DNA of 64,000 nucleotides from Candidatus Gallitreponema excrementavium (GTDB lineage Bacteria; Spirochaetota; Spirochaetia; Treponematales; Treponemataceae). Positions 26,663-37,096 of the stretch are shown here, in pieces. The stretch is from the NCBI GenBank assembly GCA_017694795.1, contig JADIMM010000079.1, positions 1 to 64,000 of the forward strand, written 5' to 3'. The first letter of the stretch is position 1. Each line of letters begins with the position of its first letter. Position numbers and translations under genes: made by a program. The notes beneath the pieces were generated by a model. That model did not search any database, was not told where the DNA came from, and worked only from the letters and a program-made list of their open reading frames with translations.

Positions 26663-27043
26663 TTAGATACGACGAGTTTTTCTTGCCCTACAACCATTAT
26701 GTGGTATAGGTGTAACATCGCTTATTGACTTAACTTTAAGTCCCAAAGCTCCAAGAGAACGAACTGCAGATTCGCGTCCAATACCGGGCCCCTTTACGTA
26801 AACATGAACTTCTTTCAACCCATAAGTCATTGCCTTTTGTGTTGCTGTTTCGGCAACAGACTGGGCTGCAAATGGTGTTGATTTTTTTGCACCCCTGAAT
26901 CCAAGACCTCCGGAAGAAGCCCATGCCAAAGCATTACCCTGTAAATCTGTAATGGTGACAATTGTATTGTTAAATGTCGCCTGAATATAAACGTTACCTT
27001 CGTATACGCTTTTCTTTTCTTTCCGTTTTTTTACGGTTGCCAC
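26663..27043 (-). CDS. rpsK: 30S ribosomal protein S11
   Basis: S11 forms part of the 30S platform near the E site. The 126-aa protein has the family motifs [22 protein letters not shown] (residues 24-45) and [26 protein letters not shown] strong hairpin fills the gap between rpsM and this gene. Confidence 0.97.
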   Translation of the reverse strand: MATVKKRKEKKSVYEGNVYIQATFNNTIVTITDLQGNALAWASSGGLGFRGAKKSTPFAAQSVAETATQKAMTYGLKEVHVYVKGPGIGRESAVRSLGALGLKVKSISDVTPIPHNGCRARKTRRI

Positions 27044-27068
27044 GTTAATTCTCCTTAAATCACCGCGA

Positions 27069-27106
27069 GCCGGAAAATATTCTGTTCAAACAAACAGAAT
27101 GCCGGC
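27069..27106 (-). other. Intercistronic hairpin rpsM-rpsK
   Basis: Two nested inverted repeats, an inner 8-bp stem ATTCTGTT/AACAGAAT (27079-27086, 27093-27100) and an outer 5-bp GCCGG/CCGGC (27069-27073, 27102-27106), form a long imperfect hairpin. It has no U-tract and lies just upstream of the rpsK ribosome site. It is a candidate binding or processing site in the alpha operon. Confidence 0.6.
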
Positions 27107-27109
27107 CGC

Positions 27110-27475
27110 CTATTTCTTCTTACCTGCAACGGTCTTTTTCTTACCTTTACGGGTCCGGGAATTAGTGCGTGTACGCTGACCACGTACAGGCAGCCCCTTT
27201 CTGTGGCGAAGCCCCCGATAGCAACCGATATCCATAAGCCTTTTTATGTTCAGACCAACTTCACTTCTTAACCGGCCTTCAACTTTATGCTCATTCTCAA
27301 TAACGGTTCTGAGTTCAGCAAGCTCGTCCTGATTCAGATCATTCATCATTCTGTTTGGATCAATCTTCGTCTTTTTGCAGATGTCATCCGCTGAAGATCT
27401 TCCAATCCCATAAATGTATGTCAAAGCAATATTGACATGTTTATTAGGGAGGTCGACTCCCGCAATTCGAGCCAT
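27110..27475 (-). CDS. rpsM: 30S ribosomal protein S13
   Basis: S13 sits in the 30S head and contacts the P-site tRNA. The 121-aa protein starts [20 protein letters not shown] and ends in a Lys/Arg-rich tail ([21 protein letters not shown] region), with the helix-two-turn-helix motif in between. Confidence 0.97.
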   Translation of the reverse strand: MARIAGVDLPNKHVNIALTYIYGIGRSSADDICKKTKIDPNRMMNDLNQDELAELRTVIENEHKVEGRLRSEVGLNIKRLMDIGCYRGLRHRKGLPVRGQRTRTNSRTRKGKKKTVAGKKK

Positions 27476-27486
27476 TCAGTCCTCCA

Positions 27487-27600
27487 TCAGCCCTGGCGCT
27501 GTTTATGTTTTGGGTTTACACAAACGATACGGACAATCCCGTTACGCTTGATAACCTTACACTTATCACAGATAGGCTTTACACTTGTTCTTACCTTCAT
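27487..27600 (-). CDS. rpmJ: 50S ribosomal protein L36 (zinc form)
   Basis: A 37-aa frame begins [17 protein letters not shown] and ends KHKQRQG, with the CxxC...C...H zinc ligands of the C+ form. The ATG at 27600 follows GGAGG. It is in its usual place between secY and rpsM. Confidence 0.97.
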   Translation of the reverse strand: MKVRTSVKPICDKCKVIKRNGIVRIVCVNPKHKQRQG

Positions 27601-27617
27601 AAAGAAATTCCTCCAGA

Positions 27618-27649
27618 GGAAATAGTGTCTTATATTTAACACTATTTCC
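27618..27649 (-). other. 11-bp perfect hairpin between secY and rpmJ
   Basis: Arms GGAAATAGTGT (27618-27628) and ACACTATTTCC (27639-27649) pair perfectly around a 10-nt AT loop. The rpmJ ribosome site follows directly and there is no U-tract, so termination is unlikely. Translational control or RNA processing fits better. Confidence 0.7.
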
Positions 27650-27693
27650 CCAACTTTTTCTAGTACCTAATGTAAAAATCTGTTCCAACAGTT

Positions 27694-29019
27694 TTAAAGG
27701 TTCCTGGACCGTAACCTGCCTTTTTTTACGATACCATCATGATAATGGGTCGTAAGAAGGGCTTCAACCTGGCTCATCGTATCCAAGTCAACACCTACCA
27801 AAATCAGCAGAGAAGTTCCTCCCATCAACATTGAAATCGAAGCAGGAAAATTAAAAATAATCTGCACGACAGTAGGTATAACCGCAATTATTGCAAGATA
27901 CAATGATCCCGGCAATACAAGCCTGTTAAGAACCTTCTGCATATATTCTTCCATTTTATCTGTTCTGATACCGGGAATGGAGCCGCCATTTTCCCTGATA
28001 TTCTTTGCAATTTCTGTGGGGTTCATTGTTACCTGTGTATAGAAATAAGCAAAGAAAACAATAAGAAGAACATACAAAACATTATATCCCCAGCCCATAG
28101 GGTTTAGGAAAGCCGAAAGCTTTGCCAACCAAGGACTGTTACCACCGAGAGTATTTGCTATCTGTAAAGGGAATGTTAAGAAAGATGAAGCAAAGATTAC
28201 TGGAATAACCCCGGAAGGATTAAGCTTGAACGGAATGTAAGTATTCTGTCCTCCGTACATCTTCCTTCCTACTACTCTCTTGGCATAGTTAACCGGTATT
28301 TTACGCTGACCCTGCTGTTCGTAAATAACAAGGGCAACAACAACTACAAACAGTACAAAAACCACAAGAACGAAGACAAAATTTATTTCATTGTTCATTA
28401 CCAGCTTTATGAGTTCCCATACTGCCTGGGGAAGCCTGGCAACGATACCGGCGAAAATAATCATGGAAACTCCGTTTCCGATACCACGCTGTGTAATCTG
28501 TTCACCAAGCCATACCAGGAACATGGAACCTGTTGTAACCGTAAGTATTGCAATCAGAGAAAAACCTAAAACACTCATTCCATCTGCAATTACGTCAATC
28601 GAGCGGGCATACTGGGTTATTGCAAAGGACTGGATCGCACACACGAAAACAGATGCAATCCGGGTCCAAGACTGTATTTTTTTCTGTCCGCCTTCCTCTT
28701 CTGCTTTTCTCTTTAAAGAAGGAAAGATAATCAACAACAACTGCATAATGATCTGCGTTGAAATATAAGGCATTACACCCAACATAAACACAGAAAAATT
28801 AGAAAAAGCTCCACCGGCAAAAAAGTCCATATAGGCGGCAAAAGCATTACCACCCTGACTGGCAAGGTTATTAAAGTATTCCTTCAAAGCGTGGGGATCC
28901 ACTCCCGGAACAGGAAGCACTGATCCAAGTCTGAAAATAAAGAGAATACCCAGAGTAAAGAAAATTCTTTCCCTTAATTCCTTTACCCTGAACATATTTA
29001 CTAACGGATTATTTGCCAT
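27694..29019 (-). CDS. secY: Preprotein translocase subunit SecY
   Basis: SecY is the core channel for protein export across the inner membrane. The 441-aa protein has ten hydrophobic segments and the family motifs LGVMPYISTQIIMQLL (residues 80-95), the pore-plug region after TM1 (GVDPHALKEYF), and the cytosolic loop YAKRVVGRKMYGGQ. It is in the normal spc-operon position after rplO. Confidence 0.98.
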   Translation of the reverse strand: MANNPLVNMFRVKELRERIFFTLGILFIFRLGSVLPVPGVDPHALKEYFNNLASQGGNAFAAYMDFFAGGAFSNFSVFMLGVMPYISTQIIMQLLLIIFPSLKRKAEEEGGQKKIQSWTRIASVFVCAIQSFAITQYARSIDVIADGMSVLGFSLIAILTVTTGSMFLVWLGEQITQRGIGNGVSMIIFAGIVARLPQAVWELIKLVMNNEINFVFVLVVFVLFVVVVALVIYEQQGQRKIPVNYAKRVVGRKMYGGQNTYIPFKLNPSGVIPVIFASSFLTFPLQIANTLGGNSPWLAKLSAFLNPMGWGYNVLYVLLIVFFAYFYTQVTMNPTEIAKNIRENGGSIPGIRTDKMEEYMQKVLNRLVLPGSLYLAIIAVIPTVVQIIFNFPASISMLMGGTSLLILVGVDLDTMSQVEALLTTHYHDGIVKKGRLRSRNL

Positions 29020-29036
29020 GATCTACCTTCTTAACC

Positions 29037-29495
29037 TTACTCGCCGGAACCTGTTACAGTTCCACCAGCCTTTTCGATTTTTTCCTTTGCAGAGGCAGAA
29101 ACCTTATCAACAGAAACCGTTACTTTTTTTGTAAAATCTCCGTCAATATTTCCAAGAACCTTAACAAGCGAACCTGTCTTTCTGACAAGCCCCTTTGCAA
29201 GAAGAGTAACATTGTCTACAATCTCACCATCAGAATACCTTTCTTCGATATCCTTAAGATTTACAATTGCATACTCTTTTTTGAAATAGTAATTGGAAAA
29301 ACCTCTCCTGGCTATACGCCTGTAAAGAGGCATCTGACCACCTTCAAATCCAACATAAACTTTTCCACCAGAACGAGACTGCTGACCTTTGTTTCCCCTT
29401 CCTGCGGTTGTTCCCCTTCCGGAGCTGGAACCACGGCCAACAATTCTCTTCTTTTTGTGAGCTCCCTGTGGAGCATGAAGAGTATAATCTGACAT
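29037..29495 (-). CDS. rplO: 50S ribosomal protein L15
   Basis: This 152-aa protein begins [22 protein letters not shown], with the Gly-rich RNA-binding stretch GRGSSSGRGTTAGRGNKGQ. ATG 29495 overlaps the rpmD stop by one base (TGATG) behind AGGAG. The TTG codon just before it is not needed. Confidence 0.97.
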   Translation of the reverse strand: MSDYTLHAPQGAHKKKRIVGRGSSSGRGTTAGRGNKGQQSRSGGKVYVGFEGGQMPLYRRIARRGFSNYYFKKEYAIVNLKDIEERYSDGEIVDNVTLLAKGLVRKTGSLVKVLGNIDGDFTKKVTVSVDKVSASAKEKIEKAGGTVTGSGE

Positions 29496-29680
29496 CAATT
29501 TATCTCCTCTACTTCTACGAGATGAGCAACCGCTGCTATCATCCCCCTAACAGAAGGATTATCCTCATGTTCAACAACAGAGTTTATCTTCCTCAAACCG
29601 AGAGATCTCACGGTGGCACGCTGGGCCGGCTTACGGCTTATTGTACTCTTTACGAGTTTAATTCTCAATGTTTTAGCCAT
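29495..29680 (-). CDS. rpmD: 50S ribosomal protein L30
   Basis: This 61-aa protein beginning [18 protein letters not shown] is the short bacterial L30. ATG 29680 lies 3 nt after the rpsE stop. An in-frame GTG four codons earlier would lie inside rpsE. Confidence 0.95.
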   Translation of the reverse strand: MAKTLRIKLVKSTISRKPAQRATVRSLGLRKINSVVEHEDNPSVRGMIAAVAHLVEVEEIN

Positions 29681-29682
29681 AA

Positions 29683-30198
29683 TCAACCCCACAAATCCAT
29701 AAGGGATTTACCCCTGTTCTTAGCCACAACTTTTGCATTCATCAGATTCTGAATTGCAGCAAAAGTAGCCCTTACAACATTAACGGAAGTATTTGAACCC
29801 AAAGATTTTGAAAGAACATCTGTAGCTCCGGCAGCTTCCATTATGGCCCGGACAGGCCCACCGGCTATAATACCGGTTCCAGAGCAGGCTGGCTTTAAAA
29901 GAACAGAAGAACTCTTATATGAAGACTGAACCTCATGAGGAATTGTTCCGTTCTTTAATGGCACAGTAATCATATTTCTCTTTGCCCGGTCCACACTCTT
30001 CCGGATTGCTTCTGAAACATCATTGGCTTTTCCGAATCCGAACCCGACTTTTCCATTCTGGTCACCAACCACTGTCAGTGCAGAAAAAGAAAAACGACGA
30101 CCACCACTCACAACCTTAGCTGTACGGTTAAGCTTTACAAGCTTCTCAAAATATTCCTTTTCTTTGGGCTGATCTTTATCAAAATTTCTGTGTTCCAT
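29683..30198 (-). CDS. rpsE: 30S ribosomal protein S5
   Basis: S5 helps decoding fidelity and mRNA unwinding at the entry tunnel. The 171-aa protein has the double-stranded RNA-binding stretch [20 protein letters not shown] and the C-terminal motifs [22 protein letters not shown]. Confidence 0.97.
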   Translation of the reverse strand: MEHRNFDKDQPKEKEYFEKLVKLNRTAKVVSGGRRFSFSALTVVGDQNGKVGFGFGKANDVSEAIRKSVDRAKRNMITVPLKNGTIPHEVQSSYKSSSVLLKPACSGTGIIAGGPVRAIMEAAGATDVLSKSLGSNTSVNVVRATFAAIQNLMNAKVVAKNRGKSLMDLWG

Positions 30199-30208
30199 TA
30201 GATCCCCC

Positions 30209-30571
30209 TTAGAATTTTACTCCGGCTTCTCTAGCGCCGTCTGCAATAGATTTTACTACCCCATGGTACAGGTAACCGTTGCGGTCAAAAACAACTGAAG
30301 TAATGTTTTTCTCCAGAAGTCTCTTTCCAATTACTTCCCCTATAGCCTTTCCACCTTTTGTATTAGGCTTTAAGTTCCTCAAATCTTTTTCCAAAGTTGA
30401 AGCGGAAGCAAGTGTAACACCCTTAACATCATCAATTACTTGAACAGAAAGATTGCAGTTACTCCGTGTGACTGTCATCCTCGGACATTCTGCTGTCCCA
30501 CTGATTGTCTTGCGGATATGAATCTTTCTCTTAAGTCTTTTTCTTAATTTTTCGTTAAGTTTTCTCAACAT
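30209..30571 (-). CDS. rplR: 50S ribosomal protein L18
   Basis: This 120-aa 5S-rRNA-binding protein has a basic N-terminus ([16 protein letters not shown]), the [17 protein letters not shown] core, and the ending [19 protein letters not shown], the standard L18 C-terminus. Confidence 0.97.
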   Translation of the reverse strand: MLRKLNEKLRKRLKRKIHIRKTISGTAECPRMTVTRSNCNLSVQVIDDVKGVTLASASTLEKDLRNLKPNTKGGKAIGEVIGKRLLEKNITSVVFDRNGYLYHGVVKSIADGAREAGVKF

Positions 30572-30583
30572 ACCATTCTACCC

Positions 30584-31126
30584 TTATTTAACACCGGATT
30601 TACCGACTTTTCTTCTGATAACTTCGTTCTCATAACGGATTCCCTTTCCTTTATAAGGTTCAGGCATACGCAGGGTACGAAGCTCTGCAGAAAATTCCCC
30701 AACCCGCTGTTTATTGATTCCGGTAACTATTATTTTATTACCCCCATCTACTGTAACCGTAAGGTCTTCGGGAATTGCAGCAATAAAATCAGTAGAATAC
30801 CCCAGGTTCATAACAAGCTGCTTACCCTGAACTTCTGCACGGTAACCAACCCCGTTAATGACCAGGGACTTTGTAAATCCTGCTGAAACACCAACAACCA
30901 TGTTATTAAGAAGACATCTGTAAAGACCGTGTTTTGATCTGGCAATCTTGCTGTCAGACTTTCTTGAAACCAAGGCCTCTTTTTCTTCTACCTTTACATC
31001 AATAAGCGACGAATCATATTCCTGTGAAAGTTTACCTTTAGGTCCTTCCACTGTCATCATTCCGCTGTTTACTGTTACTTTTACTCCCGCAGGTATGGCA
31101 ACGGGAAGTTTTCCTACTCTTGACAT
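30584..31126 (-). CDS. rplF: 50S ribosomal protein L6
   Basis: This 180-aa two-domain protein near the factor-binding site begins [17 protein letters not shown]. The signature [22 protein letters not shown] is near the end. Confidence 0.97.
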   Translation of the reverse strand: MSRVGKLPVAIPAGVKVTVNSGMMTVEGPKGKLSQEYDSSLIDVKVEEKEALVSRKSDSKIARSKHGLYRCLLNNMVVGVSAGFTKSLVINGVGYRAEVQGKQLVMNLGYSTDFIAAIPEDLTVTVDGGNKIIVTGINKQRVGEFSAELRTLRMPEPYKGKGIRYENEVIRRKVGKSGVK

Positions 31127-31138
31127 AACAACTCCCTA

Positions 31139-31537
31139 TTACCAAATACTGCAGATAACTTCTCCACCGGACTGCTTCTCAACGGCTTTTTTACCTGTAG
31201 TAACACCACTGGAAGTAGAAACGATAAGAGTACCGAACCCGTTATAAACACGGGGCAAAGTCTTGTAACCGGAATACACGCGTCTTCCCGGTTTTGAAAT
31301 CTTCTCAATACCGTGAATAACAGGTGCATTTGATTCATCATATTTCATAAAAATCCGAATGCAGTTAAGCCCATCCTGACTGATTTTCTTGAAGTTTTTG
31401 ATATAACCTTCATTCTTCAAAATTTTTACAATTTCAAGTTTAAGTCTGGAAGCGGAAATATCCACTTTTTCGTGGCGGGCCATTGCCGCATTCCGGATCT
31501 TGGTAAGCATATCTGCTACTGGATCTGAAACGCTCAT
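31139..31537 (-). CDS. rpsH: 30S ribosomal protein S8
   Basis: S8 binds helix 21 of 16S rRNA and represses the spc operon in E. coli. The 132-aa protein begins [17 protein letters not shown] and carries the C-terminal motif [20 protein letters not shown]. Confidence 0.97.
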   Translation of the reverse strand: MSVSDPVADMLTKIRNAAMARHEKVDISASRLKLEIVKILKNEGYIKNFKKISQDGLNCIRIFMKYDESNAPVIHGIEKISKPGRRVYSGYKTLPRVYNGFGTLIVSTSSGVTTGKKAVEKQSGGEVICSIW

Positions 31538-31552
31538 AATTCCTCCTACCTA

Positions 31553-31738
31553 CTACCAGCTAGACTTAGTGACACCCGGAATAAGGCCTTCACTTGCAAG
31601 TTTACGAAAGCACAGACGACACATCTGAAACTTTCTCAAATATCCCCTAGGACGTCCACATACTCTGCAACGGTTCACCTTTCTGGTGCTGTATTTTGGA
31701 GTACGGGAAGCCTTAATTATCAATGATTTTTTTGCCAC
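31553..31738 (-). CDS. rpsZ: 30S ribosomal protein S14, type Z (zinc form)
   Basis: This 61-aa short S14 has two CxxC pairs (CRVC and CRLC) that bind zinc, the C+ form. The core motif is [20 protein letters not shown]. The longer zinc-free form is not present in the window. Confidence 0.97.
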   Translation of the reverse strand: MAKKSLIIKASRTPKYSTRKVNRCRVCGRPRGYLRKFQMCRLCFRKLASEGLIPGVTKSSW

Positions 31739-31747
31739 AGCTTCCTC

Positions 31748-32299
31748 CTACTTCCTAAAAGGCATTCCAAACTTAGCAAGAAGTTCTCTTCCTTCTGCGT
31801 CAGTCTTGGCGGTAGTTACGACAGCTACATTCAAGCCTGAAACTTTCTCGATTTTATCAAAATCAATTTCAGGGAATATAATCTGCTCAGTTATACCCAA
31901 CGAATAATTTCCATGACCATCAAAGGCATTGGGGTTCACCCCACGGAAATCCTTAACACGGGGGAGGGACACATTAATCAACCTGTCAAGGAATTCATAC
32001 ATCCTGTCTCCCCTTAATGTAACCATAACACCAATTTCGTTGCCTTCACGGAGTTTGAAGTTTGCTATACTCTTTTTTGCTTTAGTTTTTACAGCTTTCT
32101 GACCTGTAATCGCTTCTATGTCAGTTACTGCGGCATCAAGGAGTTTCTTATTAGCAAGAGCTTCACCAACACCCATGCTGACGACGATCTTAGTGATCTT
32201 CGGAATCTGCATAACAGATTTATACCCCATCTCTTTATAAAGAGCAGGAGCAATACTGTCCAGATAGACTTTCTTAAGCCGAGGTACGTAATTACTCAT
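31748..32299 (-). CDS. rplE: 50S ribosomal protein L5
   Basis: This 183-aa 5S-rRNA-binding protein has the motifs [38 protein letters not shown]-type region (split by eye) and a C-terminal [12 protein letters not shown] 32299 overlaps the rplX stop (TGATG); the nine open codons before it lie within rplX. Confidence 0.97.
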   Translation of the reverse strand: MSNYVPRLKKVYLDSIAPALYKEMGYKSVMQIPKITKIVVSMGVGEALANKKLLDAAVTDIEAITGQKAVKTKAKKSIANFKLREGNEIGVMVTLRGDRMYEFLDRLINVSLPRVKDFRGVNPNAFDGHGNYSLGITEQIIFPEIDFDKIEKVSGLNVAVVTTAKTDAEGRELLAKFGMPFRK

Positions 32300-32613
32300 C
32301 ACAATGCTTCCCCACATTTCCGACAAACGCGAATTTTCTTTTCGCCGTCAATCTTATAACCAGCCTTCACCGGTCCGCATTTTTTACAAACCAGCATCAC
32401 ATTAGAGATATGAATAGGGGCTTCAATTTCCATTATTCCACCCCTGTCCTGCTGTGATCTTCTTTTTACAGCCTTCTTTACAAGATTAAGACCGGAAACA
32501 ATAACTCTGTCTTTTTCACGAAGGACACGGACCACGGTACCCCGTTTTCCCTTATCCTTTCCTGCAATAATCTCTACCGTATCGTCCCTACGGATTTTGA
32601 ATTTCTTAATCAT
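32299..32613 (-). CDS. rplX: 50S ribosomal protein L24
   Basis: This 104-aa KOW-domain protein ([20 protein letters not shown]) is an assembly initiator of the large subunit. The C-terminal part has two CxxC pairs (CKKC, CRKC), the zinc form. ATG 32613 lies at proper distance from GGAG; a TTG two codons earlier is less likely. Confidence 0.96.
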   Translation of the reverse strand: MIKKFKIRRDDTVEIIAGKDKGKRGTVVRVLREKDRVIVSGLNLVKKAVKRRSQQDRGGIMEIEAPIHISNVMLVCKKCGPVKAGYKIDGEKKIRVCRKCGEAL

Positions 32614-32625
32614 ATCCAAATCTCC

Positions 32626-32994
32626 TTACAGAACTTCCGGTGCTAACGATACAATTTTCATATAATCCATATCACGCAACTCACGTGCTACAGGACCAAA
32701 GATACGCTTTCCTTTTGGATTGTTATTTCCGTCTATAATAACGCAGGCGTTATCATCAAAACGGATATATGTTCCATCAGGGCGTCTGTATTCTTTAGAC
32801 AACCGTACAATTACAGCCTTTTCGACTGTACCCTTTTTTATTGTAGAAGTAGGAAGTGCATCCTTAACTGCTACAACGATTATGTCACCGATTCCAGCGT
32901 ATCTCCTGTGGGTTCCACCAAGAACCTTAATACACTGCACTATCTTAGCTCCGGAGTTATCAGCAACGGTCAACTGTGTCTGCATCTGAACCAT
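32626..32994 (-). CDS. rplN: 50S ribosomal protein L14
   Basis: This 122-aa protein contacts L19 and the small subunit. It begins [19 protein letters not shown] and contains [13 protein letters not shown] and DNACVIID-type motifs of the family. ATG 32994 follows AGGAGG. Confidence 0.97.
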   Translation of the reverse strand: MVQMQTQLTVADNSGAKIVQCIKVLGGTHRRYAGIGDIIVVAVKDALPTSTIKKGTVEKAVIVRLSKEYRRPDGTYIRFDDNACVIIDGNNNPKGKRIFGPVARELRDMDYMKIVSLAPEVL

Positions 32995-33008
32995 ACTATC
33001 AACCTCCT

Positions 33009-33281
33009 TTACTTAGCCTTTTCGACGATTTCAGCCAGCTTCCAGCATTTTTCCTTGCTTATCGGGCGGACTTCTACAACCCTTACCCTGTCGCCGACAT
33101 GTGCTTCGTTGTTTTCATCATGAGCCTTTACCTTTTTTATGCTTGTAACATACTTTTTATAAAGCCCATGCAGTTTTTTGGTAGTTACAGAAACAACAAT
33201 GGTCTTATCCATTTTGTCACTGGTTACCAAACCGATGTACTCCCGCCTCCCGGTTTTATTCTGAACATTCTGCTCTTCCAC
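33009..33281 (-). CDS. rpsQ: 30S ribosomal protein S17
   Basis: This 90-aa OB-fold 16S-rRNA-binding protein has the family motifs [18 protein letters not shown] and [20 protein letters not shown]. Confidence 0.96.
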   Translation of the reverse strand: MEEQNVQNKTGRREYIGLVTSDKMDKTIVVSVTTKKLHGLYKKYVTSIKKVKAHDENNEAHVGDRVRVVEVRPISKEKCWKLAEIVEKAK

Positions 33282-33291
33282 GGGTCAGCTC

Positions 33292-33492
33292 CTATTTCTC
33301 AGACTCAGCAGCATTCTGCTGGTGAATCAGGGTATTAAGACAGGCAATCTGCCTTCTCATAGTCCGAATCTGCACAGGATTATCCAAATGACCGATAACC
33401 TTCTGAAAACGCAAATCCATATACTTCTTTTTGAGTTCATCACGCTTGGCAACAAGCTCAGCCTTGGACATATTCTTAAAATCTTTCTTCAT
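33292..33492 (-). CDS. rpmC: 50S ribosomal protein L29
   Basis: This 66-aa helical-hairpin protein at the tunnel exit contains KYMDLRFQKVIGHLDNPVQI and RTMRRQIACLNTLI, the L29 core. Confidence 0.95.
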   Translation of the reverse strand: MKKDFKNMSKAELVAKRDELKKKYMDLRFQKVIGHLDNPVQIRTMRRQIACLNTLIHQQNAAESEK

Positions 33493-33506
33493 TTCTTAAA
33501 TCCATC

Positions 33507-33926
33507 CTATTCCAAGTCACTGCGGCGAACAAACTTTGTTTTGATTGGAAGCTTACTTCCAGCCAAACGCATAGCCTCTTCTGCAAGCGTTGGGTCTACA
33601 CCACCCAACTCAAAAAGAACAGTACCAGGTTTTACTACTGCCACCCAGTATTCTAATCCACCTTTTCCCTTTCCCATTCGGGTATCGGCAGGTTTCTTAG
33701 AATAGGGCTTATCAGGAAATATCCTGGTCCACAACTTTCCGCCTCTCTTAACATGGCGGTTCAAGGCAACACGGGCAGCCTCTATCTGACGGTTTGTCAG
33801 CCATTTTCTTTCCTGGGAAACAAGACCAAACTCACCGAAATCGATGGAGTTACATCTTGTAGCTTTTCCAGGAATGCTACCACGCTGCACTTTACGATAT
33901 TTTACTCTTTTAGGTGCAAGAGGCAT
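33507..33926 (-). CDS. rplP: 50S ribosomal protein L16
   Basis: This 139-aa protein near the A site begins [18 protein letters not shown] and carries [21 protein letters not shown] and [19 protein letters not shown], the L16 signatures. Confidence 0.97.
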   Translation of the reverse strand: MPLAPKRVKYRKVQRGSIPGKATRCNSIDFGEFGLVSQERKWLTNRQIEAARVALNRHVKRGGKLWTRIFPDKPYSKKPADTRMGKGKGGLEYWVAVVKPGTVLFELGGVDPTLAEEAMRLAGSKLPIKTKFVRRSDLE

Positions 33927-33929
33927 TTA

Positions 33930-34640
33930 CTAACTCCTTGCTGCAGGCGCAGTGCGCTCACGGCGTTTTTTATTAAGAAGTGCACCGGCATCTTCTTTAT
34001 GCTCGTGTCCATACATCATTCCGTTGTAAACCCAAACCTTGATACCGATCTTACCAAAAGTTGTATGAGCTTCAGCGAAACCATAATCAATATCAGCCCT
34101 CAAGGTATGAAGAGGTGTTCTCCCCTCTTTGTGTTCTTCGACCCTTGACATTTCGGCACCGCCTAAACGGCCTGAAATACGAATCTTGATACCCTGGGCT
34201 CCACCCTTCATTGCTCCGGAAACTGCCTGCTTCAAAGCCTTTCTGAAAGGACTTCTGTTAACAAGCTGTTTAGCAATATTCTGGGCAATCAACTGGGAAT
34301 TATTCTCGGAGCGTTTGATTTCCTTAATCTTAATCTGAACTTTTTTGTTCACGCTCTTCTGGATAATGTTTCCAATTGCCTCGATAGTAGCACCCTTAAC
34401 ACCAATAATAACACCGGGTCTTGCTGTATGAATAACTATAGTTATTCTCTGGGGATGTCTTATAATCTCCACCTCTGCAACATCGGCATTTTTGGTTTCA
34501 GGCAAATCCTGGATTATCTTTCTGATTTTTAAATCCTCGTGGAGTGTATCTGCATACTCCCTGGGATCTGCATACCATTTTGAAAGCCAAGTTTTATTAA
34601 TACCAAGTCTTAATCCAATAGGACTTACTTTCTGACCCAT
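33930..34640 (-). CDS. rpsC: 30S ribosomal protein S3
   Basis: S3 helps form the mRNA entry tunnel. The 236-aa protein begins [18 protein letters not shown], carries the KH motif ([14 protein letters not shown]) and ends in a basic Ala-rich tail. ATG 34640 lies 1 nt after the rplV stop; an earlier in-frame start would lie inside rplV. Confidence 0.97.
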   Translation of the reverse strand: MGQKVSPIGLRLGINKTWLSKWYADPREYADTLHEDLKIRKIIQDLPETKNADVAEVEIIRHPQRITIVIHTARPGVIIGVKGATIEAIGNIIQKSVNKKVQIKIKEIKRSENNSQLIAQNIAKQLVNRSPFRKALKQAVSGAMKGGAQGIKIRISGRLGGAEMSRVEEHKEGRTPLHTLRADIDYGFAEAHTTFGKIGIKVWVYNGMMYGHEHKEDAGALLNKKRRERTAPAARS

Positions 34641-34641
34641 C

Positions 34642-35004
34642 TTATACCCCCGCCTTTTTGATTTCGTCAATAACGACGGTAATATGGCACATTCGTTTCA
34701 AAAGCATATCAGCCCTTCCTCTACCTCTAAACCATACTCTCTTAAGCCTAGGTCCCTCGTCGATTCTGATTTCTTTTACAAAAAGCATATCTTCGTCCAG
34801 TTTTTTATTAGCAAACAACGCATTAGAAGCAGCACTCTTCATTGTTTTGCTGATAAGTTTTGCACCCTTCTGAGGCATATTCTCAAGCACAGCCATTGCT
34901 TCAGGATAAGACTTAAACTTAACACAGTTGGCAACCGGCCTTACCTTAGTCGGTGACGCAATGAGGAACTTTGATGTGGCTATATATCCGTTTTTATCAG
35001 CCAT
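34642..35004 (-). CDS. rplV: 50S ribosomal protein L22
   Basis: This 120-aa protein lines the exit tunnel. It has the motifs [36 protein letters not shown], and the tunnel hairpin region ([21 protein letters not shown]). Confidence 0.97.
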   Translation of the reverse strand: MADKNGYIATSKFLIASPTKVRPVANCVKFKSYPEAMAVLENMPQKGAKLISKTMKSAASNALFANKKLDEDMLFVKEIRIDEGPRLKRVWFRGRGRADMLLKRMCHITVVIDEIKKAGV

Positions 35005-35013
35005 AACTTCACC

Positions 35014-35292
35014 TTACTTCCCAGCTTTTTTGTCGGATCCAGCGTGTCCGCGGAATGTTCTGGTAGGAGCAAATTCCCCGAGCTTGTGACCCACAAGATT
35101 CTCCGTGATATACACAGGAATCCAAGTTTTACCATTGTAGACTGAAATCGTATTTCCGACCATTTCAGGAATAATTGTGGAACACCTGGAATAGGTTTTA
35201 ATCATCTTCCGGTCAGATTCCTTATTCATTTCTACAACTTTCTTATAAAGACTCTTTTCAATAAAAGGTCCTTTTTTAACAGATCTTGACAC
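35014..35292 (-). CDS. rpsS: 30S ribosomal protein S19
   Basis: This 92-aa 30S-head protein begins [19 protein letters not shown] and contains the [20 protein letters not shown] and [15 protein letters not shown] motifs. Confidence 0.97.
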   Translation of the reverse strand: MSRSVKKGPFIEKSLYKKVVEMNKESDRKMIKTYSRCSTIIPEMVGNTISVYNGKTWIPVYITENLVGHKLGEFAPTRTFRGHAGSDKKAGK

Positions 35293-35303
35293 GATTACTC
35301 TCC

Positions 35304-36125
35304 CTACTTACGCCTTGAAACGATAAAGTTATTGGAAACCTTTCGCTTTTTGCGAGTTTTGTAACCACGGCAGGGCTGTCCCCAGGGTGTAACAGGATTA
35401 CGACCCTTTCCACGACCTTCACCACCACCAAGCGGATGATCAACCGGGTTCATATTCATACCCAGAACTGTAGGCCTTATACCTCTCCACCTGGAGCGGC
35501 CAGCCTTACCGAGCTGTGTATTCATGTGATCCTCGTTTCCTACAACTCCGATTGTGGCAAAACATTTTCTATGTACCCGGCGCATTTCACTGGAAGGAAG
35601 GCGCAGTGTTACATAATCACCCTCTTTTGCAGCAACCAAAGCACTTGCTCCGGCAGAACGGGCCATCTGTCCACCCTTACCCAAGGTAAGCTCAATATTG
35701 TGTACAGTAAAACCAACCGGTATCGCCTCCAAAGGAAGTGCATTTCCTACTTCCAAGGCAGCATTTTCGCCGCTTACGATTTTCTGTCCAATTTTCAAGC
35801 CTCTCGGTGCAAGAATATACCTCTTATCCCCGTCTGCATAGAAAACCAAAGCAATATTGGCACTTCTGTTGGGATCATACTCAATGGTCTTCACTGTTCC
35901 TGGAACACCATGCTTATCCCTTTTGAAATCAATATCGCGGTACTTCTGTTTATGACCGCCTCCCTGATGGCGGACTGAAATCCGTCCACCGGCACCACGG
36001 CCACCATGAGATTTTTTTCCCTTGGTAAGACTCTTTTCAGGTCTGTCGCAAGTAATTTCATCTCTCCGCAGGTCAATTCGTGTTCTGGTACCTGCGGTAA
36101 CCGGCTTATATACTTTTAGAGCCAT
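35304..36125 (-). CDS. rplB: 50S ribosomal protein L2
   Basis: This 273-aa protein is needed for peptidyl-transferase centre assembly. The RNA-binding domain (HRDIDFKR-like [12 protein letters not shown], residues about 60-75) and the C-terminal [19 protein letters not shown] and [17 protein letters not shown] motifs are all present, including the conserved His of HPLGGG. Confidence 0.98.
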   Translation of the reverse strand: MALKVYKPVTAGTRTRIDLRRDEITCDRPEKSLTKGKKSHGGRGAGGRISVRHQGGGHKQKYRDIDFKRDKHGVPGTVKTIEYDPNRSANIALVFYADGDKRYILAPRGLKIGQKIVSGENAALEVGNALPLEAIPVGFTVHNIELTLGKGGQMARSAGASALVAAKEGDYVTLRLPSSEMRRVHRKCFATIGVVGNEDHMNTQLGKAGRSRWRGIRPTVLGMNMNPVDHPLGGGEGRGKGRNPVTPWGQPCRGYKTRKKRKVSNNFIVSRRK

Positions 36126-36158
36126 TCTGGTCTACCCCTTTGTAACGCAGTCCCGGGT

Positions 36159-36443
36159 TTAAACACCCTCGAACACCTTTATAGTTTCGCCAGGTGCCAA
36201 CCTGACGATTGCCTTCTTCCAACTGGAAGTCCGGCCAGGTCTTGTCCGACCCCGTTTCATTTTTCCAAATACATTCATTACGGTGCAGTCAACAACTTTT
36301 ACTCCGAAAAGTCTGGCAACAGCTTCCTTAATCTGAATCTTTGAAGCATCAGGCCGTACTTTAAAAACATACTTACCTTCTTCCCTCAAAAGATTGGATT
36401 TTTCGCTCAGCACCGGTCTAATGAGGATCTGATCATAAGTCAT
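36159..36443 (-). CDS. rplW: 50S ribosomal protein L23
   Basis: This 94-aa exit-tunnel protein is the docking point for trigger factor and SRP. Motifs are LIRPVLSEKSNLLREEGKYVF (split) and VKVVDCTVMNVFGK. The start overlaps the rplD stop by 4 bp (ATGA). Confidence 0.96.
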   Translation of the reverse strand: MTYDQILIRPVLSEKSNLLREEGKYVFKVRPDASKIQIKEAVARLFGVKVVDCTVMNVFGKMKRGRTRPGRTSSWKKAIVRLAPGETIKVFEGV

Positions 36444-37081
36444 GCCTGTACCTCCTCATCTGAACCATAAAATTCGTTCAAGCTTTTTACAGCTGATTCC
36501 AAAACAAGAACCTTCCTGCCATAAAACAAGTCATGGGCCCTTAATCTGTTATAAGAGAGGAACGACAACTTTGGAAGATTCCTTCCGGCCCTCTTTATCA
36601 TCTTGTCATCATCCTTAAGAACAAGAACTGTCCTTTCATCTTTAACAAAATTTGCAAGAACCTTCGTCAAATCCTTTGTCTTACCACTTTCAACTGTAAA
36701 ATCTTCTATTACTGTGAGAATATCACTCTGGGCTTTCAGGCTCAAAATTGATTTCATCGCCAGTCTCTTTGCCTTTTTAGGCATTACAAAACCAAAATCG
36801 CGCGGTTTAGGACCAAATACAACTCCGCCGCCTCTTAAAAGGGGTGACTTTTTATCACCACGGCGGGCATTACCTGTTCCCTTCTGCTTATAAGGCTTAG
36901 CATTGCTTCCATGAACCTCTGCACGGTCCTTTGTACAAGCAGTACCAACACGCTTATTTGCCAATTCATTATTGATGGCATAGTAAATGACATCTTCATT
37001 TACCGGAAGACCGAACACCCTCTCGTTAAGCTCTACGGTCCTTAATTCCTTGCCATCGACCGAAAATACCTTTTTTTCCAT
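36440..37081 (-). CDS. rplD: 50S ribosomal protein L4
   Basis: This 213-aa protein represses the S10 operon in E. coli. The tunnel loop holds KQKGTGNARRGDKKSPLLRGGG and VFGPKPRDFGFVMPKKAKRLA; the globular part follows. The spacing from rplC is 15 bp. Confidence 0.97.
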   Translation of the reverse strand: MEKKVFSVDGKELRTVELNERVFGLPVNEDVIYYAINNELANKRVGTACTKDRAEVHGSNAKPYKQKGTGNARRGDKKSPLLRGGGVVFGPKPRDFGFVMPKKAKRLAMKSILSLKAQSDILTVIEDFTVESGKTKDLTKVLANFVKDERTVLVLKDDDKMIKRAGRNLPKLSFLSYNRLRAHDLFYGRKVLVLESAVKSLNEFYGSDEEVQA

Positions 37082-37096
37082 AAGATTCTCCGTTCG

